From: Kriegella sp965368185
GTDB lineage: Bacteria; Bacteroidota; Bacteroidia; Flavobacteriales; Flavobacteriaceae
DNA: 64,000 nucleotides
Direction: 5' to 3'
NCBI GenBank assembly: GCA_965368185.1
Contig: CBDULZ010000015.1
Span: forward strand, 1 to 64,000
The notes beneath the pieces are model-generated. The model did no database searches. It saw only the letters and a list, made by a program, of their open reading frames with translations, and was not told the origin of the DNA. Each line of letters starts with the position of its first letter. Within the stretch, counting starts at the first letter, position 1. The position numbers and the translations under genes are program-made. Positions 1 through 8,223 of the stretch are shown here, in pieces.

Positions 1-780
1 GAGTGGTATGCCGGCTTTCTTGAAATGGCCGATACCGCAAACTGGTCTGCTTTTCGAAAGGAAGTGGAAGGTCATGGTAAAGTAATACCGATGCTTTGCT
101 GTTCTCCAGATTTTACGCATCCCGATACAGCTTTCCGGGAAAAGGAAATAGAAAAACAAAAAGGTTGGATCAAGATGACCCATGTACTTGGTGGGTCATA
201 TTGCCGGGTTTTATCAGGACAAAGGCGTCCTGAACTTACAGAAGAAGAAGGCATCGACTTTGCCGCCGAATGTATTAAAGCCTGCTTGCCCTTGGCCCAG
301 GAACTGGGAATTACCCTAATTTTAGAAAACCATTATAAGGATGATTTTTGGGAGTATCCCGAATTTGCGCAGCAAATGGATATTTTTTGCAAGTTGGTCG
401 AACGTATCGAGCATCCGAATTTTGGGGTCAACTACGACCCGAGCAACACCTTTTTAGCTGGCGAAGACCCGTTGGAACTACTCTACAGGGTATCAGATCG
501 CGTAGTCACCATGCACGCAAGCGACCGCTATTTAAAGGAGGGCACCATTGAAGATCTAAGAAAGGAAGAAGGCGGAGCCGTTGGGTATGCAAAAAGACTG
601 AGTCATGGCGAAATTGGAAAAGGGCTCAATGACTATGATGCTATTTTTAAAGAATTAAAACGCGTCGGGTTCGATGGATGGATCAGCATCGAAGATGGTG
701 TCGATGGTATGGACCAGTTGGAACGAAGCGTTGCTTTTCTTCGAAAAAAAATAGTGGAATATTGGCCGGATTTCATTTAA
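1..780 (+). CDS. Sugar phosphate isomerase/epimerase, 5' truncated
   Basis: The frame is open from base 1, so the gene starts upstream of the window; the first ATG at 25 is internal. The product is an AP-endonuclease-2 type TIM barrel (xylose-isomerase-like). The expected metal-binding positions are visible along the barrel: Glu in ILENHY, Asp in NYDPSN, His in TMHASD and Glu near the end in SIEDG. Such enzymes isomerise or epimerise sugars, 3-keto sugars or inositol derivatives in the cytoplasm. The next genes on the other strand are DUF1080 and Gfo/Idh proteins, which suggests a shared 3-keto-sugar route. The stop codon overlaps the end of the convergent DUF1080 gene by a few bases. The substrate cannot be named. 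Confidence 0.85.
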   Translation, partial: EWYAGFLEMADTANWSAFRKEVEGHGKVIPMLCCSPDFTHPDTAFREKEIEKQKGWIKMTHVLGGSYCRVLSGQRRPELTEEEGIDFAAECIKACLPLAQELGITLILENHYKDDFWEYPEFAQQMDIFCKLVERIEHPNFGVNYDPSNTFLAGEDPLELLYRVSDRVVTMHASDRYLKEGTIEDLRKEEGGAVGYAKRLSHGEIGKGLNDYDAIFKELKRVGFDGWISIEDGVDGMDQLERSVAFLRKKIVEYWPDFI

Positions 781-1522
781 TTTCCTTGGCCATCTGATCT
801 TGAGAGGTTACCCCTGGCGGTAATTCGATAAGTGTAAAATTCTTAAAATGGATTTCCGCGCCTTCCGATTCCAAACAGAGGTAACCTTTCTTGATAGTAG
901 ATTTGCTAATTCCGTTTACGAATTTTCCGTTTACGGAAAGTTTGATAGTACCGTCGACGCAAATGACTTTATACGTATTCCATTGACCTTTGCCTTTGGC
1001 CCTGTTTTCAATCGATTTGCTGCGTGTTCCCCTTGGGGTGTCGGGAACCGTTTCAACCCCACCAACACCAAAAAGTTCACCGTGAACATAAGCTATTGGT
1101 GGTTTTACCCCATCTCGAATATTTTGATTTACCCAATCAAGCTCGAGCATTTGTACTTCCACACCGCCAGGTAGGCGTGATTTTTTGTCGGGTTTGGCGT
1201 CGCTCCATACAAAAACACCCGAATTTCCACCAGCTTCTATATGGCGCCATTCTACTTGTAATATAAAGTTTTCATATTGTTTTGCAGAACGCATTACTCC
1301 AATGGGATTTCCTTTACAGACTAACATATCATTCTCGGTTCTCCACGTATCGTGATCGGTATTGACATTTATCCACTCAATAGGTTTTCCGTTGTTACCC
1401 TCCGAAATCAAGTCATCTATAGTTGTTTCGGTCCCAAAAGTCAGCGTGGTTTCCTGGCCATTTATATGGAACAAAAGTGCAGCACCAAAGAATAGGATAA
1501 AAAAAGTGTAAGGCTTTATCAT
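773..1522 (-). CDS. DUF1080 (3-keto-disaccharide hydrolase family) secreted protein
   Basis: 249 residues with a hydrophobic leader of about 22 residues ending HINGQ, so probably exported. The rest is one DUF1080 (3-keto-disaccharide hydrolase) concanavalin-like beta-sandwich, with the family-type segments GNSGVFVW, VEVQML and LCLESEGAEIHFKN. Family members hydrolyse 3-keto-glycosides or bind glycans in the periplasm. The gene lies 13 bases after a Gfo/Idh oxidoreductase (1536-2849) on the same strand. That pairing fits oxidation of a glycoside at C3 followed by cleavage. A second DUF1080 gene lies at 2933-3637. The family call is firm; the substrate is unknown. Confidence 0.85.
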   Translation of the reverse strand: MIKPYTFFILFFGAALLFHINGQETTLTFGTETTIDDLISEGNNGKPIEWINVNTDHDTWRTENDMLVCKGNPIGVMRSAKQYENFILQVEWRHIEAGGNSGVFVWSDAKPDKKSRLPGGVEVQMLELDWVNQNIRDGVKPPIAYVHGELFGVGGVETVPDTPRGTRSKSIENRAKGKGQWNTYKVICVDGTIKLSVNGKFVNGISKSTIKKGYLCLESEGAEIHFKNFTLIELPPGVTSQDQMAKEIK

Positions 1523-1535
1523 GCTTATGAATTCT

Positions 1536-2849
1536 CTAAATTAGTTTCGTTTTTCCTGGTATGGCTATCGGTGGCATCGGCCAGTCTAAATTCCAATCAT
1601 ATTCCTCAATTTTGGGACCAATAGTTTCTTCCGAATTAAAAGCCTCTTCCCATGTGATGGTCTGGCCGGTATAGCCGACCATTCGTCCCCAAATGGCAAG
1701 CATTGTACTGTTTGCCATTCGAATGCCCTCATTAATGGGGGTTCCGTTTCTTATGGAAGCAAAAAGTTCATCGTGCTCGGTTTGAAACATATCGTTCTTT
1801 TCTCCCCTATAACTCCAATTCGTTTTTCCGCTTATCTCATATTGCCTTCCTATGTTTATTTTAGCACTTCCTTCACTTCCAAAAACATCTACACTATTTC
1901 TATGGGAAGTTTGCGCCTGTTGTCTTGTAAAGTGATAACCCTTAGCACCATTCGGATACTCGAATTCTACGGCAAAATGATCAAAGATGTTACCGTATTT
2001 TTCATCGGTACGCACTTGTCTCCCTCCACTTCCCGTAGCACTAATCGGCATCACATCGCCCATGGCCCATGACATAAGGTCTAAACTATGTACCGCCTGT
2101 TCAACTATAAAATCGCCTGACAACCAATTTTGATAATACCAATTACGCATTTGATAGGTCATTTGGGTCCAATCGGGTTGTCGCTCCTTATACCAAGCTT
2201 CTCCTCCATTGCGAAAGGTCGATATAGCCTTGATTTCACCTATTTCCCCTTTTAGAATGCGATCCATGACCGCCATATTCGGATAATCATAGCGAAAACA
2301 GAAGCCGGCCACCAAAGCCAATTCCTTTTCCTTGGCCTTTTTTGCGGCCGCCAATACTTTTCGTACCCCCGGCGCATCGACTGCCATTGGTTTTTCGCAA
2401 AATATGTGTTTGCCAGCATTTACCGCTGCTTCTAAATGATCGGGCCTAAATGCTGGTGGAGTGGTCAGTAAAACTACATCGACATCGGAAGCGATAATCT
2501 TTTGATAGGCGTCGAATCCGATAAATTTATTTTCTTTCTCGACTTTGACTTTGTCTCCGACTATTTTAATAAGCTCCGAATATGAGCTTTCAAGACGGTC
2601 TTCGAAAACGTCTCCCATTGCCGTTAGAATGACGTTCGGGTCGGCCCGAAGTGCTTGTGCCGCAGCACCAGTGCCTCTTCCGCCGCAACCAATAAGGCCG
2701 ACCTTTAAAACAGTATCTTTAGATGCGGAGATGGCTCCGAAAGCCCCGGTTGAATACGCTAATGAACTGCCAACAAGGGCAATACCTGATTTTTTAATAA
2801 ATGTTCTACGATTAGAAGCAGACATATCATTTTTAGATTTATAACTCAT
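1536..2849 (-). CDS. Gfo/Idh/MocA family oxidoreductase with twin-arginine leader
   Basis: 437 residues. The N-terminus carries a twin-arginine signal (RRTFIKKSG near residues 14-22) followed by a hydrophobic stretch, so the folded enzyme is probably exported with its nicotinamide cofactor. A Rossmann segment with GLIGCGGRGTG begins near residue 52, and the family catalytic motif is present as CEKPMAVD. The C-terminal half matches the GFO_IDH_MocA substrate domain. A start at the internal Met9 is also possible. It sits just upstream of the DUF1080 gene at 773-1522, and the same gene pair is repeated at 2933-4788. It is probably a glycoside or sugar 3-dehydrogenase, but the substrate is inferred only from context. 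Confidence 0.88.
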   Translation of the reverse strand: MSYKSKNDMSASNRRTFIKKSGIALVGSSLAYSTGAFGAISASKDTVLKVGLIGCGGRGTGAAAQALRADPNVILTAMGDVFEDRLESSYSELIKIVGDKVKVEKENKFIGFDAYQKIIASDVDVVLLTTPPAFRPDHLEAAVNAGKHIFCEKPMAVDAPGVRKVLAAAKKAKEKELALVAGFCFRYDYPNMAVMDRILKGEIGEIKAISTFRNGGEAWYKERQPDWTQMTYQMRNWYYQNWLSGDFIVEQAVHSLDLMSWAMGDVMPISATGSGGRQVRTDEKYGNIFDHFAVEFEYPNGAKGYHFTRQQAQTSHRNSVDVFGSEGSAKINIGRQYEISGKTNWSYRGEKNDMFQTEHDELFASIRNGTPINEGIRMANSTMLAIWGRMVGYTGQTITWEEAFNSEETIGPKIEEYDWNLDWPMPPIAIPGKTKLI

Positions 2850-2932
2850 TAAACTTCATTTATATTTAAACCCCAACGGATATTTGCGTTAATACATATT
2901 GGATTCCTTATTTCAATTTCAAAAGTGCAATA

Positions 2933-3637
2933 TCACTCCTGTACCGTTTCACTAAGGGCCGTAATCGGTGTAAGCATTACTTTTCGGAATTCGACTTCGG
3001 CCCCTTCTGCCTGTAAAGCAATTTGCCCCGTGCTTGCCGTTGCATCATAACCATAATTCACCAAATCACCATTTAACCAAACCTTTATTTTATTGCCCAA
3101 ACACTCAATAGTCATTGAATTCCACTCTCCTAAAGGTTTTTCAGAACCATCGGTTAAGTTTTTAATTCTACGCTTTTTGCCCTCGGTTATTCCCCATTCC
3201 CGTTTTGGCCCTCTTCGCTCCAACATATTATCTGTTGTAATATCTTGTACTATACACCAAAAATCTCCAGCATTTTCATGCATCATCTGCACCTCAATGG
3301 ATTTTGGAAACATTTTATACAAAGATCTCGGGGTCGAGGCAAAAACCAAAACACCGCAATTGCCAGGTTTACCGGCAAACCGATATTCTATGTCCAAACG
3401 GAAATCATGGTAATTCGCATCCGTAATAAGATGTCCTTGAGGGGTGCCAAGACTGACAAGCATGCCATCACGCACTATAAAAGGATTGATTGCCTCAGGA
3501 ACGGTGTCCATTTTAGGTACATCTACATGCCAGCCATGTAAATCTTTCCCATTAAAAAGATTGACACTAGATTGAGAATTACAACCGAGTATCATGGTTG
3601 CGAACAAGATGAATAATAAAGTGAATTTCATAGGCAT
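2933..3637 (-). CDS. DUF1080 (3-keto-disaccharide hydrolase family) lipoprotein
   Basis: 234 residues. The leader ends in a lipobox (ILGC, Cys19), so this is a lipid-anchored envelope protein. The remainder is a DUF1080 domain, with LFNGKDLHGW at the start, GNCGVLVF, IEVQMM and a C-terminal IALQAEGAEVEFRK. It resembles the product of 773-1522 in domain content, but that one lacks a lipobox. It lies 44 bases downstream of a second Gfo/Idh gene on the same strand, repeating the oxidoreductase-hydrolase pairing. It probably acts on keto-glycosides in the periplasm; the substrate cannot be read from sequence. Confidence 0.85.
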   Translation of the reverse strand: MPMKFTLLFILFATMILGCNSQSSVNLFNGKDLHGWHVDVPKMDTVPEAINPFIVRDGMLVSLGTPQGHLITDANYHDFRLDIEYRFAGKPGNCGVLVFASTPRSLYKMFPKSIEVQMMHENAGDFWCIVQDITTDNMLERRGPKREWGITEGKKRRIKNLTDGSEKPLGEWNSMTIECLGNKIKVWLNGDLVNYGYDATASTGQIALQAEGAEVEFRKVMLTPITALSETVQE

Positions 3638-3681
3638 AAAAAAAGAATATTCTCAATCTTTAAGAGTTATACTGCCACAGT

Positions 3682-4788
3682 TTACAGCATAATCTTATTG
3701 CCGGTTTTTACGGCCTCATAGATGGCATCGATAATTTTTAAGTCCCTGACTCCCTCATTTCCGTCAACAGGAACTACCGGTTGTTCGTTTTCTAAAATTA
3801 TTTTTGCCATTTCATCCATTTGAACGGTTTGGTGTGTTACAATGGGCTCGGTCAGGGGGCCTTTATGGGTGCGTCCCTTTATGGGACCATATCCAGTGGA
3901 CGGTTGCATTTCGGCAAATCCGTCAATTCCGTTAAGATAAAATCGGTCTAAATGGCTCACGGCGTAGGTAGACAGGCAAGAAGCAACAGCACCACTTGGG
4001 AAACCCAATTGAAATTGTATCGTTTCATCAACTCCTTCCTTAAATTTTACGGGATCGGTCTTGGTTTCTTGGGCTGTTACCCAAGTAGGTTCTTCCCCAA
4101 CCATGTATCGGGCACCGTTTATTGAATAAATACCGATATCCATCATGGCTCCACCTCCAGCTAATTCTTTGTTCAATCGCCATTGCGTGGGGTCACCAAT
4201 TCTGAAGCCGGATTGGCCTTGGAAAAATTTAATCTCGCCAAACTCACCGGCTTTCCTCATGCGTATAACCTCAAGTGTGTTCGGTTCAAAATGCATTCGA
4301 TATCCGACAAGCAACTTAACATTGGCATCGTTGCAGGCCTTAACCATTTCTTCTCCATCTTTTGCGTTTATGGCCATAGGCTTTTCACAGATGGCATGCT
4401 TGCCGGCTTTGGCAACTCGAATCACTTGATCGCGATGCAATGCATTGGGCGTAATTACGTATACTGCGTCGATATCAGGATTATTTTTTATCTCATCAAA
4501 GTTATCATAGTTGTAACAATTCTTTTTAGGAATGTTATAGGTTGCCTGCCAATCAACTATTTTTGACGGAGTACCACTAATGACGCCCACTAATTTTGCT
4601 CGTTTACAGGTTTTCATGGCTTTCGCTACCCTGGTGCCATAACTACCAAGGCCCATGATGGCTACCCGGAGCATAGGGCCTTCATATACTTCCTCGGAAG
4701 TCGCAAAAAGACTCGTGGAATTTAATAAAATCGGTGCACTTAAGGCCGTAACCGTAATCTTTTCAATAAAATCTCTTCGTGATCCCAT
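3682..4788 (-). CDS. Gfo/Idh/MocA family oxidoreductase
   Basis: 368 residues. The N-terminus MGSRRDFIEK followed by a hydrophobic run looks like a short twin-arginine leader. The Rossmann fold shows VAIMGLGSYGTRVA, and the family motif is CEKPMAINA. The C-terminal half is the usual beta-sheet substrate domain, including GGGAMMDIGIY. It has the length of NADP-dependent glucose-fructose oxidoreductase relatives and is shorter than the 437-residue paralogue next door. It is the first gene of the leftward sugar block (3682-4788, 2933-3637, 1536-2849, 773-1522). An AT-rich stretch of about 170 bases upstream probably holds the promoter. Confidence 0.87.
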   Translation of the reverse strand: MGSRRDFIEKITVTALSAPILLNSTSLFATSEEVYEGPMLRVAIMGLGSYGTRVAKAMKTCKRAKLVGVISGTPSKIVDWQATYNIPKKNCYNYDNFDEIKNNPDIDAVYVITPNALHRDQVIRVAKAGKHAICEKPMAINAKDGEEMVKACNDANVKLLVGYRMHFEPNTLEVIRMRKAGEFGEIKFFQGQSGFRIGDPTQWRLNKELAGGGAMMDIGIYSINGARYMVGEEPTWVTAQETKTDPVKFKEGVDETIQFQLGFPSGAVASCLSTYAVSHLDRFYLNGIDGFAEMQPSTGYGPIKGRTHKGPLTEPIVTHQTVQMDEMAKIILENEQPVVPVDGNEGVRDLKIIDAIYEAVKTGNKIML

Positions 4789-4957
4789 AGTATAGTCAAA
4801 GTTTTAAAATAATAAAACTGAAAAATTTTGATAATTTCTCCTAAAATACTGTTTTAAGGAAATTAAAGCAATTTTTGTTTTCAGAAGTGTAACTGTCACA
4901 TGCATTTTAATGAGAATCCTACAAAGCACACTTTGAAAAGTGGGCTTGTACACGTTC

Positions 4958-5875
4958 TTATCTTCTAAATCTTGAAAAAAGTAATATTTTTTTCTTGGTA
5001 TTTATAAAGTATACTCCTGTCAATAAAATTATGGCTGCGATAATGGATTGTAATGTAATTTGCTCATTTAAAAAATACCAGCCCAGGGCCAGGGCAACAA
5101 TCGGATTGACATAAGTGGACGTTGCTACTTTTTCCGGGGAAACAACCTTTAATAAGTAATTAAATGATGTAAAAGCCACAATACTTCCAAAAAAAACCAA
5201 TATCAATAATGCGTATTGTACGGGTGTAGTCCAAGTTGTCGGTGATGACCAAGCTTCACCGAATAATAAACTCGTCAATAATAAGATAACGCCGCCCATG
5301 ACCATTTGATAGCCCGTGTTGACAAAGTAGTTCGACGGCAGATTGGCTTTTGCAACGAAGAGACTTCCATAAGCCCAACTGAGCATGGCCAAAAAAATCA
5401 TCAACATACCGAAAACTGAATTTTCTTGGTTGATAATCTGCTTTTGGCTTACCAACAAATAGATACCCAAAATGCCTAAGATAACTCCTATAATAGACAT
5501 TGGTTGAATTTTTTTACCTTCCAGAACACGCATCAAAAAAAGTACTACTAGCGGTTGCGCCGAGACTTCCAGCGCTGCAAAGCCGCTATCAACATATTTT
5601 AGGGCCCAAACCACGGTTCCATTGCCAACCGCAAGAAATAGAAATCCGGCTTTGGTTGTATTTAACCATTGTTCTTTAGTGATAGAAATACCTATTCCCA
5701 TAAATCTGGCCAAAAGGAAGATAAACAAGCCTGCAGTAATAAATCGAATGGAGGCCAACATAAATGGTGGTAATTCGGCAACTGCGATTTTATTTAAAAG
5801 ATAAGTGGACCCCCAAATCACATAGATTGAAAAAAAGGCGAGTATAATCAGTGTGGTATTCTTTGGTTTGCCCAT
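4958..5875 (-). CDS. EamA/DMT-family permease
   Basis: 305 residues with about ten hydrophobic helices arranged as two EamA repeats. The first repeat starts FSIYVIWGSTYLLNK and the second contains a family-type LSWAYGSLFVAK. A short basic tail (KKKILLFSRFRR) closes the protein. The drug/metabolite transporter superfamily mostly exports amino acids and small metabolites across the inner membrane. The gene stands alone, with about 170 bases to the gene downstream and 200 bases to the gene upstream. No substrate can be assigned. Confidence 0.88.
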   Translation of the reverse strand: MGKPKNTTLIILAFFSIYVIWGSTYLLNKIAVAELPPFMLASIRFITAGLFIFLLARFMGIGISITKEQWLNTTKAGFLFLAVGNGTVVWALKYVDSGFAALEVSAQPLVVLFLMRVLEGKKIQPMSIIGVILGILGIYLLVSQKQIINQENSVFGMLMIFLAMLSWAYGSLFVAKANLPSNYFVNTGYQMVMGGVILLLTSLLFGEAWSSPTTWTTPVQYALLILVFFGSIVAFTSFNYLLKVVSPEKVATSTYVNPIVALALGWYFLNEQITLQSIIAAIILLTGVYFINTKKKILLFSRFRR

Positions 5876-6076
5876 GAAGATTTAGGATTCAATTTTCACT
5901 TCAATATTAAGGATAACCTTTATTATTCAAAGTGAATTAGGAAAAAATTAATGGTGCCAATAAGATATAGAAATTTCTGCACCCATGGTTTAAGAGTATA
6001 GCGCTTTGGCGATTCCACCATCAAGCTACAGTATTGTGATTGTTAAAACCGATCTTAAAGTTAGCAGGCATATCGG

Positions 6077-6919
6077 CTACTCCCTATATATTGCCATGAC
6101 CGGGGTATTCATATGTCGAATAAGATCTTCTGTTAAACTATAAGTGAACAAACGCTGGTAAAAGTTCCGTTTGTGGTTTATAAGACAGACCATGTCGATT
6201 TGGTTTTCGGTGCAGTAGTCGAGTAACGATTTTTTGATATCAATAGAATCTATTGTCTTGAACTTTACATTTTTAAATTTATGGGAACTAAGGGAAGCCC
6301 TAAATCTATCCATTAAAGGAACTATGGAATCACCGTGGGCCAAATCAAAATGTACGACGTGTAATTTTGCATTAAATTGTTTGGATTGTACAATCAAATT
6401 TTCCAAAGGTTCCTTTTCATCTTCATTGTAATCGATCAAAAACAAAATATTATCGAGATCACCATCAAACTCGGCCCGGTTTGGAACAACAATTACAGGT
6501 TTGTTGATTTCATCCAAAAGTTTAATGGTATTGGTTTCGGTAAACAACTGAAACAGACCACTTGAACCTGTTTGAGTACCTATGACCACCAAGTCTATTT
6601 TATCTTCGCGCTTGGCTATATATTGGGTGAAAGTTTCAATAAACCCCCCTTCACGTACGACATACTTAACTTTTAGGCTGCCAAGTTGCTTTTCTGCTAT
6701 AATTTTTTCAAAGGGAGGAAACGTTTCTTTCTTGCTCCTGAAACTTTGTATATCTAGCGCTTCATAGATTTTTTGTTCGCTGTCGGTATTCGGCGTTTCA
6801 ACATCAAAGGCATGAAAAACAATAATTTTTTTGTTCGTCTTTTTTGCATAATCAACGGCATATAAAAATGCATTCATTGAAACTTCGGAGAAATCAGTGG
6901 GAAAAAGGATGCTTTCCAT
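6077..6919 (-). CDS. Tandem-domain universal stress protein
   Basis: 280 residues made of two UspA-type domains. The first begins ESILFPTDFSEVSMNA and contains VVIGTQTGSSG, which resembles the G2xG9xGS ATP-binding motif. The second starts near residue 155 and is more divergent. The protein is soluble and cytoplasmic. Bacteroidota usually place such genes among envelope-stress functions; here it lies next to a PiT-like permease (7066-8028). A second, similar tandem protein is encoded at 40058-40903. Confidence 0.88.
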   Translation of the reverse strand: MESILFPTDFSEVSMNAFLYAVDYAKKTNKKIIVFHAFDVETPNTDSEQKIYEALDIQSFRSKKETFPPFEKIIAEKQLGSLKVKYVVREGGFIETFTQYIAKREDKIDLVVIGTQTGSSGLFQLFTETNTIKLLDEINKPVIVVPNRAEFDGDLDNILFLIDYNEDEKEPLENLIVQSKQFNAKLHVVHFDLAHGDSIVPLMDRFRASLSSHKFKNVKFKTIDSIDIKKSLLDYCTENQIDMVCLINHKRNFYQRLFTYSLTEDLIRHMNTPVMAIYRE

Positions 6920-7065
6920 GGCGTTTTGAATTTTAAATAATAAATATTTCGAGGTTTAGTTCAAAAATATCTTCAATATTACTATCTACTGCCGTGGTAT
7001 CACCATTTTATATCGAATCAAAATGGTATACCTTAGCTCTTTTAATGGCCGCTGTAGGCTTCCCT

Positions 7066-8028
7066 CTAGATAGCTGGTGCTACATATTTTACCGCGAATA
7101 CCAAAAGAATACTTATCACAAGCCCAAAGACCACTTTTAAAATGTCTACACCAAGCGATTTAAACATTTTGGCTCGCGGTTCATTTTTACGCAATATAAA
7201 GTTCAAAGCTATTTCACGCCCTGCCAGAATACCTATAAAAACCCAAGTAGTACTCATGGGAACATCATTCAATTCCTTAAAATAGAATAAAACAATACCA
7301 TAAACAAAATCGATAATGGTTGCCGAGCGAATATCAACAGTATTAGTCTTTGATTTGATAATGCCTTGAATGACCCCTCCCTTTGACGCAATTATATATG
7401 CCAACATGGATAAAATTATGGCCAGGGACAACAGCATTGATCCCGTATTGAGCTGACGGGGAAGATAAACATATATGTTAGCAAAATCTTGTATGAGCCA
7501 TTGCGACCATAAGAAACCTGTAGAACACCACTGAAGAGCGGTCCAAATTTGGTTCTCTTTTATGCCGATCGGGCTTTCTATAAACCTTTTTTCAATCAAT
7601 CGAGATATGCCTGCATAAAGTAAAATAGCTGTCACAAAAGCCACGGAATATCCCAATAGTGATTTGACCACCATATCGTTCAAATTATTCTCGTTGAAAA
7701 AAGTAAGAATAAGAAAAGAGGTGCTGACCGGTATTCCCGTTCGTGTGAGCAATAATAGAATAATGGGAGGCAATAAAAAATACCATTCTAAAGGGTCGGG
7801 CAAAGGATATTCCGTTAACCTTCCATATGAAGCATCCCCGTCATGGGTGATAAAGCCATAAATCAAGGTAGCTGTCAGAATACCCGCAGCAAAAAGCCAA
7901 AGTACCCACCATTTTTTTCTTTCGTTGGAACTTAAAAATGTTCCCAGGGTCTGAATAGTATCGTTTCCTACCACCGAATAGGCCGCCATTGTAAAACCCA
8001 AATACATAACAACCACAGAAAAATCCAA
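7066..8028 (-). CDS. PiT-like inorganic ion permease (divergent)
   Basis: 320 residues with about eight to nine hydrophobic helices. Two inverted-repeat landmarks resemble the phosphate/sulfate permease (PiT) family: VVGNDTIQTLG near residue 20, where PiT proteins have GANDVAN, and two copies of a (P)xST motif, GIPVSTSF near residue 98 and DVPMSTTWV in the second half. It is shorter than canonical PiT proteins and lacks their large central loop. I infer an anion permease of this superfamily; phosphate is a guess. The upstream intergenic region holds an AT-rich palindrome at 8087-8115. Confidence 0.6.
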   Translation of the reverse strand: MDFSVVVMYLGFTMAAYSVVGNDTIQTLGTFLSSNERKKWWVLWLFAAGILTATLIYGFITHDGDASYGRLTEYPLPDPLEWYFLLPPIILLLLTRTGIPVSTSFLILTFFNENNLNDMVVKSLLGYSVAFVTAILLYAGISRLIEKRFIESPIGIKENQIWTALQWCSTGFLWSQWLIQDFANIYVYLPRQLNTGSMLLSLAIILSMLAYIIASKGGVIQGIIKSKTNTVDIRSATIIDFVYGIVLFYFKELNDVPMSTTWVFIGILAGREIALNFILRKNEPRAKMFKSLGVDILKVVFGLVISILLVFAVKYVAPAI

Positions 8029-8086
8029 ACTATTTTCATTTTATATTAATAAGCAAATTACAGCTATTTAATGTTAAGGAAGTACT

Positions 8087-8115
8087 ATTATTTGATTATC
8101 AAATAATCAAATAAT
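8087..8115. promoter_or_regulatory. AT-rich palindrome with an extra half-site
   Basis: A perfect inverted repeat with 10-base arms (ATTATTTGAT and ATCAAATAAT) around a single T spans 8087-8107. A further copy of the right arm overlaps it at 8106-8115, giving three half-sites in a row. It lies about 60 bases upstream of the PiT-like gene start at 8028. This layout fits a repressor or activator operator, but AT-rich DNA can form such palindromes by chance. Confidence 0.4.
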
Positions 8116-8223
8116 TGAAAAATTAATGAGAAAATTCACAATTTAGAAAAAGCCCTTACTGCCCAAGTCGGGAAAAAGGATAATTTCATGTTTTAGGTTG
8201 AAAGAAGAATGTATTGGAAATAG

